NCBI GenBank assembly: GCA_919901705.1
Contig: CAKKPR010000305.1
Coordinates: 7,902 to 13,529, forward strand
Direction of reading: 5' to 3'
From: Thermodesulfovibrionales bacterium
GTDB taxonomy: Bacteria; Nitrospirota; Thermodesulfovibrionia; Thermodesulfovibrionales; UBA1546
DNA: 5,628 nucleotides
The position numbers were made by a program, and so were the translations under genes. The notes beneath the pieces were generated by a model. It made no database searches and was not told where the DNA came from. It saw only the letters and a program-made list of their open reading frames with translations. Of the stretch, positions 1 through 5,597 are shown in pieces. The first letter of the stretch is position 1. Each line of letters starts with the position of its first letter.

Positions 1-865
1 CATCTACTGCATGGGATGAGATAGCATTCTTCTGAAAGATCATTGAAAATTCCCTGAGCATTTTTTCCTCTTTAAAGCTCAAGGGTTTAAGGGTCCCGTA
101 TTTCATTTCTTTTCTTATAGCCCACCTTGATACAATGGCAATTCCCATTGTGCTCTCGACCGTTTCCTTGATTGCCTCTGTGCTTCCCAGTACCAGGAAA
201 GTCATCATATCCTGAGGCGTTATCCTGTATTTGCCAAGGTATTTCTCTATTACCTGCCTTGTGCCGGAACCTTCTTCGCGAAAGATAAACGGTTCTTTTG
301 TGATTTCTACAACAGATATGCTCTTCTTTTTTGCCCATGGATGCAGCGGCGAGACAATCAGAACAAGTTCATCGGCAATAAGTTTTTCTACAACCATCTT
401 CTGCCTTGCCACATCTCCTTCTACAAGGCCGATATCAATGTTGCCTGAATTCAAAAGCTCCACTATCCTCTTTGTGTTGCCGACAAGCAGATGAACTTTT
501 ATCTTTGGATGGGTTTTCCTGAAATCCGCTATAACCCCCGGCAGGAGATAATTCCCTATAGTCGAACTTGCGCCAAGGCTTATGCTCCCTTTCACAAAGC
601 CTGTTATCTCACCAATGTTTTTCTCAGCAGCAGCATAGAGGTTGAGGATTTCCTTGGCGTATTTATAGAGCATCTCCCCGGCAGGTGTGAGCGTTACCGT
701 ATTGCTTGCCCTGTCAAAGAGTTTTGTCTCGTATATTTCCTCTATTGCCTGTACCAGGAGACTTACCGCAGGCTGTGTGAGATGTATTATCTCAGATGCC
801 TTGGAAAAGCTCTTTGTCTCCGCAACCGTGCAGAAAACTTTTAGTTTATGGTCTTCCATGCCCAT
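1..865 (-). CDS. LysR-family transcriptional regulator (3' end cut by window edge)
   Basis: A DNA-binding regulator of the LysR type, read without a stop for 288 codons to the left edge. Family members are about 290-310 aa, so only the extreme C-terminus is missing. Residues 1-62 form the winged helix-turn-helix, with the signature KSFSKASEIIHLTQPAVS and then KLFDR at 48-52. A linker helix (about 63-90) leads to a periplasmic-binding-protein-like effector domain from about 93, with GASSTIGNYLLP at 98-109 in the usual effector pocket and GNIDIGLVEG further on. FREEGSGTRQVIE and LGSTEAIKETVES are typical of the CysB-like/selenium-metabolism-associated branch, but the ligand cannot be told from sequence. 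The start is ATG at 865 or the second in-frame ATG at 859. An in-frame stop lies just upstream and neither start has a Shine-Dalgarno sequence. Position 37 is Leu where most LysR proteins have Gln. The family call is secure; the regulated genes are not in view. Confidence 0.93.
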   Translation of the reverse strand, partial: MGMEDHKLKVFCTVAETKSFSKASEIIHLTQPAVSLLVQAIEEIYETKLFDRASNTVTLTPAGEMLYKYAKEILNLYAAAEKNIGEITGFVKGSISLGASSTIGNYLLPGVIADFRKTHPKIKVHLLVGNTKRIVELLNSGNIDIGLVEGDVARQKMVVEKLIADELVLIVSPLHPWAKKKSISVVEITKEPFIFREEGSGTRQVIEKYLGKYRITPQDMMTFLVLGSTEAIKETVESTMGIAIVSRWAIRKEMKYGTLKPLSFKEEKMLREFSMIFQKNAISSHAVD

Positions 866-876
866 AGGATTTGTTA

Positions 877-906
877 ATTATAGAATAAAATAAAGAAATA
901 ATTCAA
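877..906 (-). promoter_or_regulatory. Predicted sigma-70 promoter of the lysR gene
   Basis: On the minus strand TTGAAT (906-901, 4/6 to the -35 consensus) is followed after 18 bases by a perfect TATAAT (882-877). Transcription would be expected to start near 870-871, only about 5 bases before ATG 865 or 11 before ATG 859, giving a leaderless or nearly leaderless mRNA. This fits the lack of a ribosome binding site. It indicates that lysR is transcribed separately from rnhA upstream. The call rests on motif match only. Confidence 0.6.
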
Positions 907-915
907 CTAACTGAT

Positions 916-993
916 TTTACCTCGTTAGAAATATGTCTTCTGCCAACTTCGGGCCTGGTTAAAAATATCACCCGGATTTTCTAACGGGGTAAA
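916..993. repeat. Long imperfect inverted repeat (palindromic element) spanning the rnhA 3' end
   Basis: The left arm TTTACCTCGTTAGAAAT (916-932) and the right arm ATTTTCTAACGGGGTAAA (976-993) are reverse complements apart from one mismatch and one extra base, separated by 43 bases. The right arm forms codons 135-141 of the RNase H gene (Val-Tyr-Pro-Val-Arg-Lys-Ser), and that gene's stop codon lies in the loop. The left arm is in the intergenic spacer just upstream of the lysR promoter. From memory, the units CCCGTTAGAAA and TCTAACGGGGTAAA recur as dispersed palindromes in several uncultured bacterial genomes, showing up in predicted proteins as PVRN/PVRK and SNGVK strings. That link is recall, not a search. 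In RNA the arms would form a stem of about 17 bp at the end of the rnhA message; no U-tract follows, so it is not a canonical terminator. Confidence 0.7.
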
Positions 994-1396
994 CGGCTTT
1001 TCTTGCGAGGGCATCTGCTTTTTTATTCTGTTCCCGCGGGATATGCCGGATGCTGTACCCCTTAAAAGACCTGAGCTGAGAGATTACATCCAGATATAGT
1101 TCTTTCAGTTTTTCGTTTTTTACTTTATAGCTTCCTTCAATCTGCCTTACCAATAGTTCTGAATCAAGAAAGATACTGAGGGTTTCAATTTTCAAGGATA
1201 TTGCCTTGGAGAGTCCCTTTATCAATGCCGTATACTCAGCGATATTGTTTGTTGCTATCCCGATATTCTCCGATATCTCATACGTCTCGTCCCCACAGGT
1301 GAGCACTGCCCCAATGCCTGATTTTCCCGGATTGCCGCTTGATGCGCCATCACAATACAAAACCGCATCTCGCTGCGAGCCGCTTCCGGCTTTCAT
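968..1396 (-). CDS. rnhA: Ribonuclease HI-family protein (142 aa)
   Basis: An RNase H-fold nuclease expected to cleave the RNA strand of RNA-DNA hybrids, for example Okazaki primer remnants and R-loops in the cytoplasm. The four acidic metal ligands are visible: Asp16 in YCDGASSGNPG, Glu54 in NNIAEYTALI, Asp78 in IFLDSELLVRQI, and Asp128 in HIPREQNKKADALA. His118 lies ten residues before Asp128, the same spacing as His124/Asp134 in the E. coli enzyme. The IPREQN motif and the lack of the E. coli basic protrusion place it in the compact RVT_3/YpdQ-like group rather than classical E. coli RnhA, so the symbol is a family label. ATG 1396 overlaps the stop of the upstream zinc-ribbon gene (ATGA), implying translational coupling, with a weak AAGAAG ribosome site inside that gene. 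The fold normally ends near Ala134. The tail VYPVRKSG is encoded by an arm of the 916-993 inverted repeat and is probably not functional protein. Confidence 0.93.
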   Translation of the reverse strand: MKAGSGSQRDAVLYCDGASSGNPGKSGIGAVLTCGDETYEISENIGIATNNIAEYTALIKGLSKAISLKIETLSIFLDSELLVRQIEGSYKVKNEKLKELYLDVISQLRSFKGYSIRHIPREQNKKADALARKAVYPVRKSG

Positions 1397-2106
1397 TCAT
1401 TTACTTCTTTCCAGTAGAGTATCCTTCTGCATTGAGGGCATTGATTTATCTCTTCATTCTTTTTTATCTCTACACACATCTGTGGCGGCACATTCATATT
1501 ACAACCCTGGCAGATCTCATCCCTTGCCTCTACCACCGCAAGGCCGCCGCACGCCTTTAGTACTTTCATATACTCGTTATACATATCAGGGTCTATCTTA
1601 TCCGCTATGTCTGCCCGCCTGGCCCTTTTTTCACTCAATTCACCTTCTGCCTCAGCCATCTCTTTCTCAACCTGTTTTTTGAATGCCTCCACCTTATCTT
1701 TTTCAGTCTTTACCTTAATCTCTTCTGCCTTTAATTCTTTGCCTGCTGCGTCAATCGCCTCCATAATAGACAGTATCTCATCTTCTATCGCATACCGTTC
1801 CTTCTCTATGGCTTCTATCTCTTTAAGATGCGCCTGATATTCCTTATTTGTCTTTATCTCTGATGCGCGAACCTTTATTTTTTTTATCCTTTCATTGATA
1901 TCCTCGGTCTCTTTTTCCTTGTCTTTTTTTTTCTTTTCAAGCAGGTTTACTTTTTGTTTTCCCCCCTCATGGAGAGATTGAATCTCTTTAAAGGCCTGAA
2001 CAGCAGAAAGCAGCTTTGAAGGCATTGAATCAATAAAATTCTTGTCCCTGAAAATAACAGAATCTATTCCCTGAAGTTCGATAAGTAGTTTTATATTCTC
2101 CTGCAC
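1393..2106 (-). CDS. Coiled-coil protein with C-terminal C4 zinc ribbon (COG1579 family, 237 aa)
   Basis: Residues about 30-175 are rich in Lys, Glu and Ala with heptad-like spacing and predict a long antiparallel coiled-coil hairpin. Residues about 196-232 form a zinc ribbon with Cys199-x2-Cys202 and Cys223-x2-Cys226, in the family pattern CxGCxMxxPPQ ... CPxCxRILYW. Characterised relatives include Helicobacter HP0958 (FlgZ), a chaperone that stabilises RpoN and binds flagellin mRNA, and Chlamydia CT398, which also contacts RpoN. Most members have no known role, and nothing here proves an RpoN or flagellar link. The start is GTG 2106: an in-frame stop lies 24 bases upstream, a GGAGGG site sits just before it, and no ATG follows nearby. 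The gene overlaps rnhA by 4 bases. From memory, the same pairing occurs in mycobacteria (Rv2229c beside Rv2228c), suggesting a conserved functional link. The family is sure; the function is not known. Confidence 0.9.
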   Translation of the reverse strand: MQENIKLLIELQGIDSVIFRDKNFIDSMPSKLLSAVQAFKEIQSLHEGGKQKVNLLEKKKKDKEKETEDINERIKKIKVRASEIKTNKEYQAHLKEIEAIEKERYAIEDEILSIMEAIDAAGKELKAEEIKVKTEKDKVEAFKKQVEKEMAEAEGELSEKRARRADIADKIDPDMYNEYMKVLKACGGLAVVEARDEICQGCNMNVPPQMCVEIKKNEEINQCPQCRRILYWKEVNE

Positions 2107-2109
2107 ACA

Positions 2110-2115
2110 CCCTCC
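2110..2115 (-). promoter_or_regulatory. Ribosome binding site deciding the GTG start of the zinc-ribbon gene
   Basis: GGAGGG (2115-2110 on the minus strand) ends 3 bases before GTG 2106, a tight but usable spacing. The surrounding GTGTGTG offers GTG triplets in other frames, but only 2106-2104 is in frame with the conserved protein. Confidence 0.6.
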
Positions 2116-2132
2116 ACCAAAGAAAATTCAAA

Positions 2133-2212
2133 ATGCAAAATTACAGAATTCCTTAATCTTGTCGCCTCGGCGACCCGCCTGAGGCGGGAATCTCCAATTT
2201 TAAACTTTGCAT
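2133..2212. repeat. Composite palindromic element: AT-rich inverted flanks around two GC hairpins
   Basis: Most of the spacer between the tRNA and the zinc-ribbon gene is a nested imperfect palindrome. The left flank at 2133-2152 begins ATGCAAAATT and ends ATTCC. The right flank, read on the minus strand from 2212 to 2187, begins ATGCAAAGTT and also ends ATTCC. The first ten bases match at nine positions; the middle needs a gap of about 6 bases. Between them lie the GC-rich hairpins at 2161-2188. The arrangement resembles a small non-autonomous palindromic or MITE-like unit, but no target duplication is evident and the flanks are AT-rich, so the outer symmetry could partly be chance. Confidence 0.35.
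2161..2188. repeat. Two adjacent GC-rich hairpins
   Basis: GTCGCC/GGCGAC (2161-2166 with 2169-2174) and CCCGCCT/AGGCGGG (2174-2180 with 2182-2188) are back-to-back palindromes sharing base 2174. CGCCTC at 2163-2168 can alternatively pair with GAGGCG at 2181-2186, making one larger stem that excludes the two small ones. They stand out sharply from the AT-rich spacer. Transcribed leftward they are followed by a purine-rich stretch rather than a U-tract, so they are not a standard intrinsic terminator. They could stabilise or punctuate RNA between the tRNA and the next gene. Confidence 0.65.
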
Positions 2213-2220
2213 GATTTAGT

Positions 2221-2296
2221 TGGTGGGCCCACCAGGACTCGAACCTGGGACCAACCGGTTATGAGCCGGTAGCTCTACCAGCTGAGCTATGGGCCC
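2221..2296 (-). tRNA. tRNA with anticodon CAU, probably tRNA-Ile2 (lysidine type)
   Basis: A complete 76-base cloverleaf with encoded CCA (2223-2221). The acceptor stem GGGCCCA/TGGGCCC has 7 perfect pairs, the D-arm is GCTC/GAGC with loop AGCTGGTA, the anticodon stem is ACCGG/CCGGT with loop CTCATAA, and the T-arm is CCAGG/CCTGG with loop TTCGAGT. The anticodon CAT is at 2263-2261. It is not the initiator: position 1-72 is a G-C pair and the run of three G-C pairs in the anticodon stem is missing. C4-G69 and C5-G68 are the acceptor-stem pairs reported to favour TilS lysidine modification in E. coli, so Ile2 (decoding AUA) is preferred over elongator Met. It sits between rpoD and the zinc-ribbon gene on the same strand. 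Confidence 0.96.
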
Positions 2297-2310
2297 TCAC
2301 AAAGCTTTTA

Positions 2311-2340
2311 ATTGTAAAGTTTAAGGTGTGCTTTGGTCAA
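2311..2340 (-). promoter_or_regulatory. Predicted sigma-70 promoter of the tRNA, overlapping the rpoD stop codon
   Basis: TTGACC (2340-2335, 5/6 to consensus) and TACAAT (2316-2311, 5/6) are 18 bases apart on the minus strand. The TGA inside the -35 box is the rpoD stop codon. The expected start near 2305 leaves a leader of about 9 bases before the mature tRNA, typical of bacterial tRNA genes. No terminator is seen after the tRNA, so this promoter may also serve the zinc-ribbon/rnhA pair. Confidence 0.65.
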
Positions 2341-3905
2341 GTGCTAATAAAAGTCCTCAACCACTTGTGTTTTGAAGGGTGTCTTAACTTTCGAATTGCT
2401 CCTACCTCTATCTGTCTTATCCTCTCCCTTGTAACCTCGAATTCCTTTCCGACTTCTTCAAGGGTCTGGGGTGCATCTTCTCCTATGCCAAACCTCTTCC
2501 TTAAAATCTTTTCTTCCTTGGAGCTTAGTGTGCAAAGCGACCTGTCTATCTGATTTTTCAGATCACCTTGTATCGCAGCATCCAAAGGAGAAAGCACAGC
2601 CTTGTCTTCAATAAAATCACTAAGATGGCTGTCCTCTTCATCTCCTATGGGAGTCTCAAGTGATATGGGTTCCCTTGAAATTTTTAATATCCCTCTAACC
2701 TTTTCTATCGGCAATCCTACCTTGTAAGCAATCTCTTCCGTAACCGGCTCTCTTCCAAGTTCCTGCACAAGCTCTCTTGTCGTCTTTGTTATACGGTTCA
2801 TCGTCTCTACCATATGCACAGGGATTCTTATGGTCCTGGACTGGTCTGCCAGGGCCCTTGTAATTGCCTGTCTTATCCACCATGTCGCATAAGTGCTGAA
2901 TTTATAACCTCTCTCATATTCAAACTTGTCGCAGGCCCTCATTAACCCTATGTTGCCTTCCTGAATAAGGTCGGAAAAACTGAGCCCTTTCCCCATATAT
3001 TTCTTTGCTATGCTTATAACAAGACGAAGGTTGGCTTCTATAAGCGCCCCCTTTGCCTCAAGAACCTCCCTCTCCCTTTCAAGGAGAAGCTGAAGTATTT
3101 TTTTCATTTCTCCTGCTTTAATGCCAACCATATCCTCCTTGTCTGCTATCTCTTTCCTGCATTCTCTATAGGCGCTAAGGAGCATGTTTGTATCATCCTT
3201 CAGGGCTTTATTGATTTTTCTGCCACTTTTATTTTCAGGCCTGTCAATATCAAGCCCTTTCTGTTTAAGTTTCTTTTTAAGAAATGTCATCTGCTTATCA
3301 ATTTCATCAATTCTTAGTATTGTTTTTTTAATCTCCTCAGAGAAGGCAATTACTGAATCCTCTTTTAACTTCAGTTGATTTATCTTATTCAGCAGCTGAG
3401 TCATATTATCTTCAAGCATGCGCGACGCCTTTTTATCTGCCGGGCTGCCTTTTGCAGCAGACTTTTTGAGATAACCCTTCCTCTTCTCATACAGTTTGTT
3501 TATCTGGGCTGCTATATCAGAGAATCTCTTTCTTTCAGCAAAGATATCTTCATCAAAAGTTTCTTCTCCATTCTGTATTATCTCCCCTAATGGCGCCTCG
3601 CCTTTCTCAATAAGGTCTCCGAGCGCAATAAGCTTTTTAACTGCAAAAGGAAGTGAAAAAATAATCTCTGCTACCTTTCTTTTGCCGCTTTCCATCTTTT
3701 TTGCTATCTCAACCTCACCTTGTTTAGTGAGAAGAGGGACCCCGCTCATCTCTTTGAGATAAATCTTTATGGGGTCATATTCCAGGTCAGCAAATGCTGT
3801 TTTTCCCCTTGTTTCTTCAATCAATTCCTCTTCTATCTCTTCCTTCAGCAGGGCAATCCCCTCCCTGTCTTCGTTCGCCTCAAAATAATCAGGTTGTTCC
3901 ATCAT
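2337..3905 (-). CDS. rpoD: RNA polymerase primary sigma factor RpoD (sigma-70), 522 aa, lacking region 1.1
   Basis: The housekeeping sigma subunit, which directs RNA polymerase to -10/-35 promoters. Region 1.2 starts at Asp44 (DPIKIYLKEMSGVPLLTKQGE). A Lys/Glu-rich non-conserved domain covers about 76-280. Region 2 starts near 283 (EAKGALIEANLRLVISIAKKY), with the core-binding DLIQEGNIGLM and the -10-reading motif YKFSTYATWWIRQAITRALA near 333-352. Region 3 follows (IRIPVHMVETMNRI onward, PISLETPIGDEEDSHLSDFIED). Region 4.2 at about 481-510 (TLEEVGKEFEVTRERIRQIE) is the -35 helix-turn-helix. Near identity to E. coli sigma-70 in regions 2.3-2.4 and 4.2 marks it as the principal, not an alternative, sigma. 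Only 43 highly acidic residues precede region 1.2, so the usual globular region 1.1 is absent. There is no room for it upstream, because dnaG ends 18 bases before the start. ATG 3905 is chosen over ATG 3902 by ribosome-site spacing, though either would work. Confidence 0.97.
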   Translation of the reverse strand: MMEQPDYFEANEDREGIALLKEEIEEELIEETRGKTAFADLEYDPIKIYLKEMSGVPLLTKQGEVEIAKKMESGKRKVAEIIFSLPFAVKKLIALGDLIEKGEAPLGEIIQNGEETFDEDIFAERKRFSDIAAQINKLYEKRKGYLKKSAAKGSPADKKASRMLEDNMTQLLNKINQLKLKEDSVIAFSEEIKKTILRIDEIDKQMTFLKKKLKQKGLDIDRPENKSGRKINKALKDDTNMLLSAYRECRKEIADKEDMVGIKAGEMKKILQLLLEREREVLEAKGALIEANLRLVISIAKKYMGKGLSFSDLIQEGNIGLMRACDKFEYERGYKFSTYATWWIRQAITRALADQSRTIRIPVHMVETMNRITKTTRELVQELGREPVTEEIAYKVGLPIEKVRGILKISREPISLETPIGDEEDSHLSDFIEDKAVLSPLDAAIQGDLKNQIDRSLCTLSSKEEKILRKRFGIGEDAPQTLEEVGKEFEVTRERIRQIEVGAIRKLRHPSKHKWLRTFIST

Positions 3906-3911
3906 AATTTA

Positions 3912-3920
3912 CCCCTTTCC
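3912..3920 (-). promoter_or_regulatory. Ribosome binding site of rpoD
   Basis: GGAAAGGGG lies in the 18-base dnaG-rpoD gap and ends 6 bases before ATG 3905 and 9 before ATG 3902. It is a strong purine-rich site that fixes the start. It rules out a long upstream extension, which would have to run into dnaG. Confidence 0.65.
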
Positions 3921-3923
3921 ATT

Positions 3924-5597
3924 TCAGACAGCTCTTGTTATTTTTTGCTTTTCTGCCAGCAGGCTCCTTAAACGCTGGCGGTCGCCTGTGCTTTTTGCCT
4001 CTTTTATTTTTTCCTCAATCTCATAATGGGCTATCTTTCTGAGGCACCCCTTTATGCTTTTGTCAATGTCCTCAAGGTCAAACCCCGGGCTCAGCGAAAG
4101 CCTTGTGACAAGCGCCTTTTCTTCTTCCCCTAAAACACTCAGCATTTCAGTCATGCTTACTTTATCGGCTGAAGGTTTAATTTCTTGAAAAATTTTTTTA
4201 ACCAGGGGGTTACGCACGCTGTCCATATTTAAATTATCAAAGATATAAGGAGCTTTATCAGGAAATGAAACTATAGCGCTTAAAAGCAAAATATCCTCAC
4301 TGTAGAAAAAGGTTGTTGCCTTTGAGGCAGCAGCCGCTATACTGTGCCTGGGTTCCTGCCCATACCCTTTAGATTCACCCCGAAGGACAGGCTCTCTTAT
4401 GCCTGATTTTTCCGAGAGTTCCCTGAAGAGCTCTTCCCTGAGGATTAAATCCTTTGTACTGGCCACTATCCCGACTGCTGTCCTGACATTATCGGTCTTA
4501 TCCCCCTTCAAACCAAGGATAAAATCAACCATGGACTTAGACTTTGAAAGCCTCCCCTGAAATGCCTTGCTCCCGTTTTGCCTAAGGAAACTGTCAGGGT
4601 CATCACCCTCCGGCAACAGCAGTACCTTACTCTTAAAACCATGCTCGAAAAGAAGGGCTATGGACCTTTTTGCAGCGGCAATTCCGGCTGTATCGCTGTC
4701 AAATACCAGCAGGACCTTTTTTGTAAACCTCCCAAGCTTATGTAAATGGCCTGCGGTCAAAGCTGTGCCCAGGGGTGCAACCACATTTTTAAAGCCATGC
4801 TGATGGCACATGATAACATCCAGATAGCCTTCGGCAATCATGACATAGTCTTTTTTCCGTATCTCATCTTTTGCAACGTTGAGGGCATACAGGGTCTCGC
4901 CCTTTTTAAATAAGGGCGTCTCGGGAGAGTTCAGATACTTAGGCATTGAATCATCTATGGCCCTTCCGCCAAAAGCCATGGCATCGCCCTGAACATTAAA
5001 TATGGGGAAAATGAGCCGGTTCCTGAACATGTCATATAGCCCTTTTTCTCCGCTGAAAACAAGTCCTGACTGGGCAATCAGGGGCTCATCAAACCCCTTT
5101 GCCTTAAGATGTTCATAGATGCTTTTCCATTCTTTATCTGCATATCCGAGAGAAAAAGCCTCAATCATCTCTCCTGTTATGCCTCTTTTGGCAAGGTAAG
5201 AACCGGCTGTTTTTGATTTCCTGAGATTTTCTACATATATATTAAGCGCTTCTTTCTGAATCGCATAAAGTTTTTCTTTCTTTTCAGAGATATCAGCCTC
5301 AAACCTGTATTCCGAAAGTTTTATGCCGGCTTTTTTTGCAAGCATCTTAATTGCTTCCTGAAAATTAAGGTTTTCGTATTTCATGATAAAGCCGAAGATA
5401 TCTCCTCCTGCTCCGCATCCGAAGCAGTGAAATATCTGTTTGGCCGGGCTTACCATAAATGACGGGCTCTTTTCTGAATGGAAAGGACAGTTTGCCTTGT
5501 AGTTCTGGCCTGATTTTTTTAGTTCTACATAATCTGATATTACTTCGATTATATCAAGGCGTGATTTTATGTCGTCAAGAAGCCTGTCAGATTTCAT
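3924..5597 (-). CDS. dnaG: DNA primase DnaG (557 aa)
   Basis: Synthesises the RNA primers for leading-strand start and Okazaki fragments at the replication fork, working with the DnaB helicase. The N-terminal CHC2 zinc-binding domain has Cys37, His40, Cys58 and Cys61 (CPFHSEKSPSF ... FHCFGCGAGGD). The RNA polymerase core includes FRNRLIFPIFN (191-201) and the basic KYLNSPETPLFKKGETLYAL (220-238). The TOPRIM fold carries Glu256 and Asp260 (EGYLD), Asp300 and Asp302 (DSDTAG), and Asp333 and Asp335 (GDDPDSFL), the expected metal ligands. A linker near 405-430 leads to the helical C-terminal helicase-interaction region (about 432-557). Length is slightly below the usual 580-650, with no catalytic loss. 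An in-frame TAG 9 bases upstream fixes ATG 5597. The ribosome site is weak (AGGG, 4 bases away). A TAAAAT at 5611-5606 could be a -10 box, but its -35 would lie beyond the right edge. rpoD follows 18 bases downstream, so the two are probably co-transcribed. Confidence 0.98.
   Translation of the reverse strand: MKSDRLLDDIKSRLDIIEVISDYVELKKSGQNYKANCPFHSEKSPSFMVSPAKQIFHCFGCGAGGDIFGFIMKYENLNFQEAIKMLAKKAGIKLSEYRFEADISEKKEKLYAIQKEALNIYVENLRKSKTAGSYLAKRGITGEMIEAFSLGYADKEWKSIYEHLKAKGFDEPLIAQSGLVFSGEKGLYDMFRNRLIFPIFNVQGDAMAFGGRAIDDSMPKYLNSPETPLFKKGETLYALNVAKDEIRKKDYVMIAEGYLDVIMCHQHGFKNVVAPLGTALTAGHLHKLGRFTKKVLLVFDSDTAGIAAAKRSIALLFEHGFKSKVLLLPEGDDPDSFLRQNGSKAFQGRLSKSKSMVDFILGLKGDKTDNVRTAVGIVASTKDLILREELFRELSEKSGIREPVLRGESKGYGQEPRHSIAAAASKATTFFYSEDILLLSAIVSFPDKAPYIFDNLNMDSVRNPLVKKIFQEIKPSADKVSMTEMLSVLGEEEKALVTRLSLSPGFDLEDIDKSIKGCLRKIAHYEIEEKIKEAKSTGDRQRLRSLLAEKQKITRAV

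Noticed and set aside
491..844. Plus-strand open frame (117 codons) opposite the LysR gene, with a neighbouring one at 231-494
   Set aside because: Both are mirror frames of the lysR coding strand, with no recognisable domain; the minus-strand LysR reading shows clear family motifs throughout.
1206..1682. Long plus-strand open frame (158 codons) antisense to the RNase H and zinc-ribbon genes
   Set aside because: It lies wholly opposite two well-supported conserved genes, its product is a low-complexity Ser/Leu/Pro/His string with no family signature, and no ribosome site or promoter supports it.
2161..2188. Rho-independent terminator after the tRNA
   Set aside because: The hairpins are GC-rich, but the leftward transcript continues with ACAAGATTAAGG and no U-run, so intrinsic termination is not supported.
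2200..2324. Nine-base inverted repeat TTAAACTTT (2200-2208) / AAAGTTTAA (2316-2324) flanking the tRNA, as possible ends of an inserted tRNA cassette
   Set aside because: It is short, AT-rich and over 100 bases apart; one copy lies within the tRNA promoter spacer. Chance is a sufficient explanation without comparative data.
2300..2335. CAAAGC/GCTTTG inverted repeat around the tRNA promoter as an operator or rpoD terminator
   Set aside because: The arms are only 6 bp with a 24-base loop and no U-tract, too weak to assign a role.
2695..2883. Minus-strand 62-codon frame inside rpoD
   Set aside because: It is an out-of-frame reading of the conserved sigma region 2.4-3 codons, with no independent signals.
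3900..3930. Frameshift hiding RpoD region 1.1
   Set aside because: The dnaG frame runs intact to a normal C-terminus at 3924, leaving 18 bases that contain a proper ribosome site; no sequence resembling region 1.1 is present in another frame.
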